In this document: piece by piece, positions 1-11,397 of the stretch
Numbering within the stretch: the stretch's first letter is position 1
How the letters are laid out: every line of letters starts with the position of its first letter
DNA from: Phialophora verrucosa
Lineage: Eukaryota; Ascomycota; Eurotiomycetes; Chaetothyriales; Herpotrichiellaceae
Length of the DNA stretch: 64,000 nt
NCBI GenBank assembly: GCA_002099365.1
Contig: MSED01000015.1
Coordinates: forward strand, 2,666,001 to 2,730,000
Direction: 5' to 3'
Notes under the pieces: model-generated
The model's input: only the letters and a program-made list of their open reading frames with translations
Databases searched by the model: none
What the model was told of the DNA's origin: nothing
Position numbers and translations under genes: made by a program

Positions 1-43
1 GTGACATATAGTCCTTAGTGTAGAACTTCTCAGGCTTCCCCAT
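1..43 (-). CDS. Possible 5' end of a gene leaving the window
   Basis: Reading leftwards from an ATG at position 43, fourteen codons stay open to the window edge and begin MGKPEKFYTKDYMS, which looks like the start of a real protein. No domain can be judged from this length. A second reading is possible, in which an ATG at 212 opens a short first exon and splices into this region in another frame. Only the sequence left of the window can settle it. Confidence 0.25.
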   Translation of the reverse strand, partial: MGKPEKFYTKDYMS

Positions 44-468
44 TGTGAGAGTTCAGCTGGCAGAATGCGTCACCACGGGTGCACTTCAGGGACTCGACGA
101 AGCGCGGAATGAACAAGGGCGAAGCCGCGATGTTAAGAACGACACATCTTTTTAGAATGAATAAAAGCACTTCACCTCGACCGTGGCCGAGAAGGATGTG
201 AGAACGCTCCATGGCGACTGCTGAGACGACAGAGCCGAGGGCTTCGGCATGGCCCCGGCGTCAATAAAGAACCGAGAAGCTTGACAGTTACACGCCGAGT
301 AAATTGTCCGAGTCAAGCTGAGAGGAGCTATTTACGCTTGTCGTCAATGGCCTCCGCCGTACATGCGGCCGGCGGCGCAGTTGCAATCGATCCGCCGCCT
401 TTATAGATCTCATCCGCCAGTCTCGCATCGCCACATTCATCGCTTCTGATGTGGGCACGCAACATGTA
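44..468. other. Spacer between the left-edge gene and the alpha/beta hydrolase
   Basis: No convincing gene is seen. A 60-codon minus-strand frame (30-212) begins with ATG but resembles no family. A short plus-strand reading from the ATG at 363 stops after 28 codons and is probably 5' leader of the hydrolase gene. Confidence 0.4.
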
Positions 469-1947
469 ATGCTCCTATCCCACGGCCGCGTTGGCCTTGT
501 CAAATCCTGCAGAAACACCCGGACGTGTCTGCACCGTTTCCAACCTCCCCGAAAGAGATCTATCGCGTCAGCTCTTCCCCCCGACGCGTGGAAACACAAT
601 TCAGTCGACGTGCCCATCGGAGTCAGCGGCCGCGTCAAGCTCGAGTAGGTAGCACGTAACCGCAGTACATAACACTCTGACCATAGCCGCAGTGTATTTT
701 CCGCTCACGAACTACGCGAGAGACCGAGAGGGCTGCGGAACCTGCTAGTCCATATCCCTCCAGGCCCTTGCTCTTCAAACCTGTTGCAGAGCACGGCCCC
801 TCAGCTTCAGAATGTCCTTCCGCCGTCCACATCGCTGGTGAGGATCAACTACAGCCTGGGAAAGTCGGCGAACTCTCCATCTGCTTCGAACGAGCTGGCA
901 GTCTTCCCGACCCCTGTCCACGAAGTCACAACAGCGTTCGACTACCTCACTTCTTCCACCTCGCCGTTCAACGCAGACCAGGACGAAGCCCCTAAAATAT
1001 GCCTCCTGGGAAAGCATATCGGTGGCGCACTAGCGATTATGCTTGCCCTGACCGAGCCGAATGCGATTCATGCCCTCGCGGTCGCCGAACCAATGGTAGA
1101 TTGGGTAGGATTGGACGAGATGCTTGAACAATTGCGCGCCGCGGCGGCCGCCAAATTTCTCACATCTTCTTCGAAAATGCAAGCGCGGAAACAAGCACGG
1201 AAGCAGGCACGTGCGGCCAAGACTGCGGACCAGCACGACCTGGACGCTCCATCCCTCGTAGCTGCCGCTGAGGAAATGGTCAAGCTGCGTTCAAAACTGT
1301 TCAACACGCCAGCCGCATATTTCGATCCATTCGCGAGTCCGATCTTATTCCTCCGCGCGCCGGGAAGGGATACGCCCCTCGCTCACAGCACCCTTGAAGA
1401 TCAACTGCTTAGCGAGATAAGTTTGGACGACGACTCTGATGTTGGTTTTGGCGGCAATGGTGAATCTGTGGACTGTGACGCCGACGAGCCGCGGCAATCA
1501 ACTCCGTCCAGCGTGGTGAGTTCTGTAGAAATGTCTGGTTCTTCCTCCGGGGTCACCTCCGCCGATGTCGAAGTTAGTGCCTCCGTGCAGATAAAGCCCG
1601 ATGCCATTCCTCCTCGTCGTCGGAAAGTCCTGCGGCGCTGGCCCGCTGTTGATCCGCCCGAGTCCGTCACGTTGCCACATGTCCGCATCTTCGTGCAGTC
1701 TCACGTGGCTGGCGCGGGAAGCGATGCCATCGACGTACCGAGGGGCCACGCAGCCCTGATGCGCGCTCAAGGTACCGAAATGGCCGAACTGATGCGCCGG
1801 GCATGTTTCATTGGGCGGGAGAAAGGGTTTGCAGAAGACAGAGTCCAGCTTCGTCTCTGCGACCCACCTTCCACCGGTACAGAGATAGGCGGCGGCATGC
1901 AGGAAGTGGCCATGAAATGGGTAGCCGAGATATTCAGTAAGGACTGA
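469..1947 (+). CDS. Alpha/beta-hydrolase-fold protein, probably mitochondrial, nucleophile Ser replaced
   Basis: Two exons, 469-644 and 693-1947, with a 48 bp intron (GTAGGT donor). Splicing restores a continuous 476-residue protein. ATG 469 is the first in-frame ATG and opens an Arg-rich, acid-free N-terminus like a mitochondrial presequence, so import is inferred. After the intron an LLVHIPPGP strand is typical of the hydrolase fold. The nucleophile elbow reads G-K-H-I-G-G with His167 where catalytic Ser normally sits, so ordinary esterase activity is doubtful. Residues ~300-350 are an acidic, Ser-rich insertion. The C-terminus (RGHAALMRAQ onward) has the helices that usually follow the last strand. 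The gene converges on the MFS transporter. Substrate unknown. Confidence 0.8.
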
Positions 1948-2567
1948 ATAAATTATCAGCTCGAGGTGATGTCTCGAGAGGGGGAAAGAATGTAGGAAAT
2001 ACTAAACCACACATAGCCTGCCCGCTGTTTCAGGCCTCAATTTCTTTTTAGTGTCTATGGTTTTTATTCTACATACTCACCACACTCCATGTCTATATGC
2101 TGAAGTGTGCGCTCCGGCTAGACAGTTCCGTCACCCTCCCGGATCATTCAGCGCGCGCAAGCTTGTGGTGCAGGACCACGGTTTGCGGCATCGACCGGGG
2201 ATTTCCTCGCCTCCTTAGTTCCTTACTCAAAACAGCCGTATCGGCACGGGGTATCCTAATCTGAGATCTGTGCTCTCGCTTCGTTGGATGCGAAACAGTT
2301 GCTCCACGCCACATCACATCCCGCCGGGAGAGGAAGCTCATGGAAATTCATCCTACACCAGCACTTGTGAAGATGCTGCATGTGGTGCTCGCGGTGGTGC
2401 TCGCCGCACCTTGCTTTCGTCTTGTTCGGCCGTCCGGTCGGTCGGTCAGTCGATCGGTCTCGGACTTCGCAAGAAGCACGAAACGTTTCTGTGAAAGATC
2501 GATTTGCGGGACGGGCGATGAGGAGCGTGTGTTCTCAAGTTGCTTCTGACTGCTACCGCACAATTGC
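1948..2567. other. Convergent 3' intergenic region
   Basis: This lies between the hydrolase and MFS stop codons. An AATAAA overlaps the hydrolase stop (about 1946-1951) and may serve as its polyadenylation signal. No gene is supported. Confidence 0.5.
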
Positions 2568-4525
2568 TCAGCAAGACTCATCGGTCCCTCCCCGCTCTAC
2601 CACGCCACCCTCTACCTCGTCGGCCTTGCTCGCCCTGCTGCGTTGGCGTTCAAGGTCACTCTTCAAACTGTCCAGAAACCTGGCCGCCTCTGCTGAGTAC
2701 TTGCACCTCCGTCTGATGGCCGGGCCGTATTTGTAGAAAAAAATGGGGAACGGGAAACACGCGAGCGCGATGAAGCCAGGGACCGCGGATGCCCAGTGGA
2801 CGCCAAGATCGTTGTACATGTAGGTCGCGAAGAGGGGAAAGACAGCACCGAACGTCGAGCGGAGGATGGAGTTGCCGGCGAAGACCGAGGCAGAGTAGAT
2901 TACATAGGAGTCGACGCTGAACGTACGGTTAGTTAGTTCGCATGGCTCCCTGGACAAGGGAAGGGAAAGTGGCCTCGGACAAACTCACAGGTAATTCGAA
3001 CAGCACATAAAGATCAAGATGAACCCGATTCCGAAGGGCACTCCCGAAAGGACGGGGACGATGAAGTGGACGCTAGGGTCGGCAGTAGCAGCGAACCAAG
3101 CGAGACCGATAATGGCGGCGATGCCTCCAAAGATGACGGGCGGGAGGCGAGTCTCGGGCGGTGCGAAGCCGCCGTGGGCCTTCGAAATGCGAATGTATCG
3201 CTTGTTGTCCAGGATGATCATGCCGACGGCCAGTAGGTTGCCCACCATGATCCCCAGGAAAGCGAGGCCTTCTTCTCCCGCATTCCAGCCGTAGCCTTCC
3301 TCGAAGACAATTGGGAAGGCTGCAAAGAACAGGTACAGCGTCCCGTATATGACAGACATGTAAGTCTGTGGTTTTGGACAGTGAGCAGGTTCAACGGCCG
3401 CCGCGTGGGTTGGGGGTGACTTACTGAGAGAAGTAATACAATCGGTTCCCGGAATAGAAGGACCCATGGTCGAGCCAGGGACCGCTTCACCATCTCCTTC
3501 AATACAAGCGGCTGCTCAATATCGATTTTTGTCATATAAACCTTCCCAGTGGCTTTGGACAGCAGCTGTGCCCTTCGTCGGAGCAGGACCGGGGCATATG
3601 TTTCCGGGACGAAGATGACTCCAAGCAACGTCAACACTGCAGCATACAGAGCGAGAAAACCAAAGAGCCATCGCCAGCCTGAAGCTGGGCTCAAGAAGCC
3701 GCCGATCATCGGCCCCAGAGTCGGGCCTAAGAAGGGAGCCGCTGCAAACACAGCTTGCGCCATGCCTCGCCTGGTGGTTCAGATGTCAGCACTGGTATGA
3801 AACACTCGAGTCAAGATTAGAGCTTACTGCTCGGCTTCAAACATATCGGAGAGCAGGCCTACTGGGATGACGAAGACAGCCGAGCCAAAGGTGCCGCACA
3901 ACAGGCGAAGAATGATGAGTGCCGTAATGCTCTGTGCGGCGGCGCAGACCGCGGTGAAGATGATGTAGAGCACCAAGGCGATCAAAAGGATGACTCGACG
4001 AGATACAGCTTCTGACAGTGGCGCCCACATCAATGGTCCCAGCGCGAAGCCCAAAACCATAAGACTCAAGCCCAGCAGGAAGACCTCCCGGCTGCAGTGG
4101 AATTCGGGTATGATGAGACCGGCGGCGCCAGTGTAAGCCGACGAAGCCAACGACACGCACAGTGTCATGAAGGCAAGTAGGAACGTCAACAGCCATTTGA
4201 ACAAGTTGCTGTAGCTCTTGGGGTTCTCCGGGTCATGGTCAAGCCATTGCACGATGAAAGGATCACCGACAGTTCCGCCCCCTCGATATTTGGATCCCAC
4301 AATCTGTTCGAAGTCGGTCACTCTTCGTCGCCATGGCCTTCTCTGAAGAGTGTACTGTGACCAGTCGGCAAGGCTGTGGTCTGTCGAGGTCCCGATGGGT
4401 GTTCCGTTAGTGTTCACGGGGGGCTCGAGAGCTTTCTCGTCCGCGTCGGATGAATGGACTGGTGAAGACTCAGGGTGGCTGGTTAAAGGGAGAGATTGGC
4501 TCGAGCTTTGCGCAGTAGACTGCAT
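2568..4525 (-). CDS. MFS multidrug transporter, DHA1 (12-TM) type
   Basis: Four exons: 4525-3828, 3770-3425, 3365-2989 and 2916-2568. All junctions keep phase and give 589 residues. The start is the ATG at 4525; the open frame runs further upstream but without an ATG. A soluble N-terminus of ~110 residues ends in a PENPKSYSNLFKW stretch typical of fungal DHA1 drug:H+ antiporters, followed by about 12 hydrophobic segments. A motif-A-like loop (PLSEAVSRR) lies after TM2, and SNYLVDSY with ASAVPGFIALACFPFPIFFYKYG marks the last helices and the C-terminal loop. It probably exports drugs or small metabolites at the plasma membrane. It is divergent from the Zn2Cys6 gene at 5045 across 519 bp, so local regulation is likely. 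Substrate cannot be read. Confidence 0.93.
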
Positions 4526-5044
4526 GTTGGAAAGCGTGATCTTGAGACGACGTCGGCTCCGGACGACGAGACAGTCGTTGCTTCTTAACAAGAAGACAGA
4601 TTAATGCAGCACACAAACCAGCACAAACCTTTTGAGGCTTCCATCCTCCGTGGCACGGCATTGATACAAGCATGATCTCCCCTTCGGCTTCGCAGTGAAC
4701 AAAACGCGATCGTCCCCCGAGGGCCATGCTGCTTCGTGACTCAAGCCCCTGTGCGTGGATGCGGGGGAGGAGGGAGATTTGCACCTTGTCGGTCTAGCAC
4801 ATGGTGCAGGGAACGCCTTTCTGCGTCGTCGGCTGGCGTGGATGCGGATGTTCGGCTCGTCCGGCTTTCTTTTTGGTTCCGGACGCCGAGTCTCGTTTCC
4901 TCAGCGCCACCCGCTGTGTGAGCATCAGCTCTGGCATGAATTATTAATAGAGGCCCACAATGCTTATATGCCCTTCTCTTGCACCGGCCCCGGCGACGAA
5001 ATGTTCAATAGCGTCTTGCTTGGTCCCCTTGCGAGACCGCAAAC
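4526..5044. promoter_or_regulatory. Shared divergent promoter, MFS transporter / Zn2Cys6 factor
   Basis: These 519 bp separate the two start codons and must hold both promoters. I could not pick out a convincing CGG-spaced Zn2Cys6 operator by eye. An AT-rich stretch (tattaata, about 4940-4950) about 100 bp before the regulator start may be a TATA-like element. Confidence 0.5.
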
Positions 5045-7167
5045 ATGGCCGAGATCGAGAGGAAACACGCAGCCTGCGCAGAATGCCGCGAGAAGAAGCT
5101 AAAGTGTGTGCCCAGCGAGGAAGGCGGCGACTCCTGCCACAGGTGCGCAATCCATGACGACGCCCCGTCTCTCGGTTGTTCTATTGCTAATCAATGGCCC
5201 CGGACAAGCAGATGCACAAGACTGGGCAGGGACTGTCACATACCTGAGGTCAAGCAGAGGAAGCGAAAAGCTCGGTGTACGGTGCCAGCGGCCACATGTA
5301 TCTCCGGAGCCTGCCACTAACCCTGTGGCAGTGCGAGGCCGCGTTGAACAGCTGGAAAGCAGCTACTCGGAGATCCTGTCGCTGCTCAAACAGAGGCCGC
5401 AGCCCGAGACTGATGTAGCGACCAACGTGGCGACTTCGGTATCCACCTCGACGCCTGCGCATACAGACACGTCGCGGGTATCGCAGGCCACTGGTTTGAC
5501 GTCCCCGCTGTGCTTCGAATCAACTCGTTCGGATGCGCCGAACAGCTATTTGCTCGAGATATCTCTCGAGGAATGTGATATTCTCCTCAATGACTACCGG
5601 CGCATGTCAACCAACCATTTCCCGTATGTCATGATCCCCGAGGCCTGTCCGGTTGCTACGCTGGTTGAGGAACGGCCCATGCTCGCTCAAGCAGTCTTCG
5701 TGGCAACTACATGGCGCTTCCCAGAGCGGCAGCGTGCACTGAAGGACAAATTCCTCCTGGACCTGAGCCATAGATACTTTGTCAAGTCGGAAAGATCATT
5801 GGATCTGTTGCAGGCACTAATTGTATATTCCGCCTGGTAAGCCTGAGGATCCAGGATAGGGGAGGGATCTTACTGATGCTTCACAGGTGTCATTGGTATA
5901 CTACCCCTGTCGCAACTCAAGTCTACAGGCTGGGCTCCCTTGTTGTTTCGCTTGCCGTCGAACTCGGAATCAGCCAGAAACCGACGAGCGTCACCCAGCA
6001 TGAGATCATCGTTGGCCCAGGATCCGCGCTCGAGCAGGGCAGCGAGGCCGTCTCATCGAAGTTCTGGGGATATGAGGCCCGAAGGGCGTATCTGGGCGCG
6101 TACACAGTCTCCACCTAGTACGAAACTCTCATGGGCAACGCTGCCGCCGCAGACGACTAACCTGTTCTAGTGGGTTGTTATTATTCAGGAGACCATCCAT
6201 GATGCCGTACAATCAATACCTCGAAGACTGCGCGTCTTCCCTCGCCACGGACCCACAGTATTGCTCTGATCCGACTCTGATTCACATGGTCCGGGGCCTG
6301 CGCCTCGCCGAAGAAACCACCCATACTTTCGATCACGGTTCAAAGGAGAGGATTGGCGAGCTGAGCGACGAGAAGATCGAAGTCTTGGTTGGAGCATTGG
6401 CCAAGCAGACAGAAGAGTGGCGAGCGTCTCTGCCACCTGGTACTTTCACCATCGGTACGCGTAGCATAGTCCAGGTTCTCTATTTGTGAAGGGCGCTCGC
6501 TCACCATCGCGCGCATTTAGGTCGGCTCCAACGCGCGTACTACATCAGCAGAGGCTACATCCACGAGGTTGGCCTTTACGGCCTTCTCCAAGGTCAAACG
6601 CCCTCGGTGACCCGAGTGTCAATCCTGTACGAATGTTTCAACGCCACGGTGAAGTACCTCTCTACCGTGCTTGATACTGCCCTCGACGACATGATTGACT
6701 GGACGTCACTTGACTGGCGGGCACTCAACTTTGGCATCATGCTGTCAACCAAGTCTTCGATCATTCTGGACTCGGCATACGCCAGCACGGAAGCATCCCA
6801 GCGTGCTGCGTGGTTGGGCAAGTGCCTCGACACGCTATGCTTACGAGCACAGGAACTCCATCGTATGAAGGGAGAAAAAGGCAGTTACTTCCTCAAGCTC
6901 GCCCACGAGTGGGCGAACATCAAGATGTATCACCAGAACACCATTCAAAGGACCATGTCGGCCACCACCACCATCACCACCGCCGCCACCACCACCACGG
7001 CCGCGGACACAGCACAGCAGCAGTCGCAGTTATCCGCGCAGACGCAACAACAACCCTCTGGCGTCACATTTATAGAGAATGCCTTTGGCGTGGATCCTTT
7101 CAATGAACTCTTCTGGCCCGGCTTTGGAGACTCCGAGCCAGCCTTCTCCGGAATATACGCAATGTGA
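5045..7167 (+). CDS. Zn2Cys6 binuclear-cluster transcription factor
   Basis: Six exons: 5045-5142, 5212-5276, 5332-5836, 5887-6117, 6171-6454 and 6521-7167, giving 609 residues. The DNA-binding domain is at the extreme N-terminus: CAECREKKLKC, then SCHRC, then a final Cys in TRLGRDC, spaced C-x2-C-x6-C-x9-C-x2-C-x6-C. The first intron splits the cluster; splicing restores its last Cys. A basic linker and a short coiled-coil (VEQLESSYSEILSLL) follow, as in GAL4-type dimers. The middle (residues ~150-480) resembles the fungal-specific regulatory domain. Near the C-terminus lies a Thr/Ala/Gln low-complexity tract. It is nuclear by inference and probably controls the divergent MFS transporter. 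The third donor (GTACGG at 5277) is the least certain junction. Confidence 0.9.
6956..7045 (+). repeat. Trinucleotide-rich low-complexity tract inside the Zn2Cys6 gene
   Basis: ACC/GCC-type triplets followed by CAG/CAA codons encode a Thr/Ala run and then a Gln-rich run. The tract stays in frame and lies between the regulatory domain and the C-terminal acidic/aromatic tail. It may vary in length between strains. Confidence 0.7.
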
Positions 7168-8698
7168 TTTGAGCATGATCTCACGAGCACGCAATTACTG
7201 TTGGCATCGTGTCTCGACCAGACTGAAACCTGCTCAACTCCGGCGAAAGCTCAGACCAGGTTCGAACCTTCAATACCGAAAGAAATGCCAAGGTCAGGGT
7301 TATAAGTGTGCATGACATACAACATCTCTGCCATTTAGGCATGACGCAGAAGAAAGCGGTACCATGATCAGGATAGCGGTGCACCACGTGCTGGTTACAG
7401 AAGTGATGGCGCGACACCATGGACTGCTGCGGCATGAAAAGGAAGCCATCAGGGCGATCCTGGTGGACGATGGAATACGTGGATATGAATACAGGATTCG
7501 CTGACGTTGCCAGCACAATGGTCTGTCATGAAGCACGTACTTCAATTCAATGGCCATGGCGCAGCGAGCTACTCGATACACAATATACATATAGTACCGT
7601 ACACAGGCCGGCTCCACTAGCCGAAGTTTCTATAGACATTCCTTCGAATGGCCCTCAATCACTTCCCACGCCGTTCAGCATCCAGTTCGGAGCCCCGGAG
7701 CTCAAACCCCACGCGGCACGGCAAGGGCTATCGGCGTTGCTCCGTCATGAGAGACTCATAAAAAGCGTAAAGGTCTTCAAACGCAATTTGGCACGGTGAT
7801 TGGGTATGTTAAATATATATGAAAGTCCCTCCCCGAGCCACCAGTCGGTCATACGAGACATCTCCATGTCACTGCAAGTGGACTACTATCCAGTTCTCGG
7901 GTATGCATGATCAGGGATGTGCCTGATAATGTCCTCATCTTCCTGGCCGTGAGTGCCCCATGTTTGCAAGAACATGTACATGTACATATGCAAGACGGAT
8001 ATCCGGGTATCCTCGTGGTTTGCCCCCTTGGGTCGAGCCGATGTCGAGAGCAGCTGAAGCTCATTCGTATGTAGTCCAAATCTCGTCAATACAATACGCT
8101 GTAACCTAGAGTGGTTCCGGGATGCTTTTCTGTCGTGTCTTGTAGTTTCTACCTATTCTATCTGTCCCGACATAGTGGTGTCCTTGAGAGACGTCTAGTC
8201 CAGGCGTTCGTACTCGGGAACACAAAGGCGCGAATCGCGACGTTCTGGCCGTTCTGGTAAGCCAAATAAACGTCTGCTCCCCCTTCTATCAGTTTGATTG
8301 AGGGCGTAAGGGGACCGCATCGAGGGACGGTACACTCACATCAGATCTGATGGGCTGGAGTGGTCTACTCACCTGTGGCCTTCCGAGCTGCTGCTCTCAA
8401 CTCGTCTCTGATGTTGCGGCTGTGGTGATGTGATCACTTTTGCCGCGTTCACATTCACTTGTAACCGCGAACTGCCCACTGCCCAGCACTTCACCAACAC
8501 AGATCAATCCTTCACGGTCACTCCGCCAAGGGGTTTGCGCGCAACTGCCTCTGTGCTTGAGGTTATATTCGCCCTCGCTGATCGACGACCTCTTTTCTCT
8601 CTTGATCTATCTTCTCATCCCTCAACACCCAAACCCTTCGACATCACCCTTTCCCCCTCTCCCCTTTCCTGTCCCTTTCTCTGCACAACACATCCGCC
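7168..8698. other. Intergenic region
   Basis: No gene is supported. Open frames on both strands (for example 7419-7799 plus, 7181-7516 minus) have no recognisable protein features. Around 7974-7992 lies a small acatgtacatgtacat palindromic run. Confidence 0.5.
8590..8698 (+). promoter_or_regulatory. Pyrimidine-rich leader before the coiled-coil gene
   Basis: About 110 bp of almost pure C/T with CCAAACCC and CCCCCTCTCCCC runs ends at a GCCATGG start context. Such CT-rich tracts commonly mark fungal transcription starts and strong promoters, and they support ATG 8699 as the true start. Confidence 0.55.
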
Positions 8699-10669
8699 AT
8701 GGCTTTCGACATGGAGAGCGTTGGCATCGTGACTGCAGCCATTCTCATGTGGTCAATCTTTGCGCCACTGTGGGTTCTGAGCTGGGGCCCTCCTCAGCAC
8801 GCACGGAAGGTGAGCAACCGCCAGGTTCAACGTCCCTGACATCGTCTCCCATGCTTGAGGCATGTATTGCTTGTGATGGTCACTCACTCGTTGCCGTTAT
8901 AGGCCTCCAATCGCAGCAGCGTCGCAGGCCGCCCACAATCTAGTGTCCCTGGTCCCTTGAGGCCTTCTCACCTCAACTTTGGTCTGGTTCGCCCGATGTC
9001 TCTAGCAGCCGTCAGCATCAAGGCATCTCTCTCAGCTGTACTGCCAATATCGCCGGCCTTCTTTCGTGTTATTTTGTCACAGAAACTTCGACACAACACT
9101 CTCCAATGGCGTGCCTCATCATTGGCATTGGTGATTGCTCCTCGTACGTCGCAAAATGACTTCAGCATCTCAAACTTGCGTTTCGACGCCATCAGTGGCA
9201 GTCCTGCTCCAGATGCCCAACAGCAAGTTGTCGACACCGAGACAAATGAAAGCGACGTACTAAGCAATCTTTGGCTTGTACCCGCCAATTTCGACTTCAC
9301 CGGTTTCACTTCCGAGCATGCAGAAGAGTCCCATGCAAGCTCCAGCTCTGGGAGTTCGTCACCACTCCCTCAGTTCTCCCCTCGTTCACAAGACCCCGAC
9401 ACAATTACCACTGTTTCCTCACCGGTGAGCACTTTCTCATACAGCGACCTCCAGTTCCAACACCATGAGCAAGACCAGGTGCATCAGCATCAAGATTGGG
9501 AGAAGTCGCTGTTGGAGGATCGGATTCGTGAGTTGTCGGTTGAGAATACCTTGTTGAAGAAGAGGATACACACTCAGCATCGGTTCATTGCAATTGGTGT
9601 CACCCGCCTCAAGGCTGCGAAATTCGATGTCGAAAAGTGGAAATCTCTTGCTGGTTACAGCGTCAACCCATTCTCATACAGAGCCATACCACAGTGGCAA
9701 GAAGAACCTGGAGCACGTGAAGCGCACGCTGAGATCAACCGGCTCAAGTCCCATCTGGAACGACAAGACAGCGCGCTGCACCACTCACGCCAACAAATCC
9801 ATCGCCTCGAGGAAGTAGTCGAGGACAAGGACACAAAGATCACAGCGCTCAACAACGAGATTGCCCAGTGGAGGACGCGGGGCGAAAAGGCACACCAATT
9901 TTTCAAAGTTCTCGTCTTCCGATACAACTGGCTCGAGAAGCATTGCATCGATCCTGTCACTACGCATCAGCAGCTTACGGATGAGTGCCTGTCACTCCGA
10001 CACGAAAAGCAGAGTATGCAACTTCAACTGGAAAATATTCAAACCCAATACAACGCTCTGCTGACGGACCGCAACAATCTTCACACTTTGTACGTCGCCC
10101 GAGATAACGACCTCCGTGAGGCGATCGACGAGTACAGCGAACTCGATGCTCACAAATACAACCTAGAAGTTGAAAACTCCAAGCTGGAGACCGAGAAGAG
10201 AGAGCTGAAAGTTGCCAACAGCAAGCTGAAGGTGGAGAAGAGGAAGATGAAGGGTGCAAACATCAAGCGGACTGCCAAGTTCAGAAAGCTAAAGGCGGAG
10301 ATCCAGACTCAAGTAAAGAAGCTTGATGCAAAGAGAAAGAATATCAAGACCTGCCTCAACAAGGTCTTAGGTCAGGTGAAGAACGATGAGTGCGAGGCAC
10401 CCAGCTTAGGTGAGACGCCTCAGGCGGAGCTCCGAGATTGTCGAACAGCAAACGAGAGCCTTGATGGCCGGGCTCATTTCTTCGAGCATAGATTGGCATC
10501 ACTCCCTTCGCCCCTTCCAGAAAGTTACCGGGTATATCGGAGCTCCGAAGAAAATGACATCGACGAAGAAGATGAAGATGAAGAACCGGAAATTGATGGT
10601 GATATCCACAACCTGGTGAGCCTCATCGACAAGTTTATGATTGAAGACGAGTTGGATCTCATCACTTGA
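8699..10669 (+). CDS. Membrane-anchored long coiled-coil protein, function unknown
   Basis: Exon 1 is 8699-8809 and exon 2 is 8903-10669, with a 93 bp intron (GTGAGC donor) and phase 0, giving 625 residues. Residues ~6-30 form one hydrophobic segment (GIVTAAILMWSIFAPLWVL). A Ser-rich linker follows, then ~230-540 is a highly charged coiled coil with runs such as LETEKRELKVANSKLKVEKR. An acidic tail (EENDIDEEDEDEEPEIDGD) is near the end. This suggests a tether or scaffold on a membrane. I do not recognise the family. Exon 1 could instead belong to a separate small membrane protein, because residues 55-110, between the junction and the coil, look poorly conserved; transcript data are needed. 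Confidence 0.65.
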
Positions 10670-11397
10670 GCAAAATCGTTCGAGGTACCTGGTGGAGGAT
10701 TGTGAATGATGTTTGGAACGGAAAGCGCCCCTCTGAGCCTGCTAATTCAGCATGGAATGAGGCGGTCGCTGGTGGATTGGACGTATCAAGATTGGCTGCA
10801 TTGAGCTTGGTGAACAAGAACTTAGATCGAGCGTGTCGAAGGCATTCAATGTCAGAGACTGGGAAAGGCACATGGCGATCGCGAAAGGGTGTTGAGTTCC
10901 GTCGTCGTCAATGTTCGGAATTCCTTGCAATTCTTGTAATTTTTTGGTTCAGGACACATGTCTGGAGGAAACGAGGCCGGTACTTGGAGGTCTTGGTAAT
11001 GTGATTGATTCTCATGGGAATTCTGCTGGTTTATCATGGCAGATTCAGCTCACAGTGAGCGGATGTTCACATTCAACTCATCCAGGCTTGGGTGGGTATT
11101 GAAGGCGCTGATAGAACAACGATAACAGCTTCTTTGGATGACTGTTCTATTTCCCACAATTGTTTCTCGGCAGGTAACTTTTGAGATGGTTTAGAAGCAA
11201 ATGAGAAGAAAGTGAGGAAGTTGGAATTCAAAGCAGTCCAAGCCTACGGCAAAGCATTTGCACTTATATCCACAAAGTACGACGCGTGGGGCACTCGCAG
11301 GTCAAACAAATTGTCCTTCGACCGTCGTACAATTCTGGATGCCTCAGACGATCCCGGTAGCATCACAAGGAGCACTGCATTGTTGCCTTCAACTTCC
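10670..11397. other. Intergenic region / UTRs
   Basis: This holds the probable 3' UTR of the coiled-coil gene and 5' leader of the next gene. The downstream frame is open back to 11212 but has no ATG before 11398. No separate gene is supported. Confidence 0.45.

Noticed and set aside
7245..7285. A ggttcgaacc box suggesting a tRNA T-arm
   Set aside because: The 5 bp stem does not pair (only the tip is palindromic), and no acceptor, D or anticodon arms can be folded around it.
10666..11004. 112-codon frame after the coiled-coil gene
   Set aside because: It has no ATG-led domain and begins at the stop codon of the upstream gene. It is probably 3' UTR.
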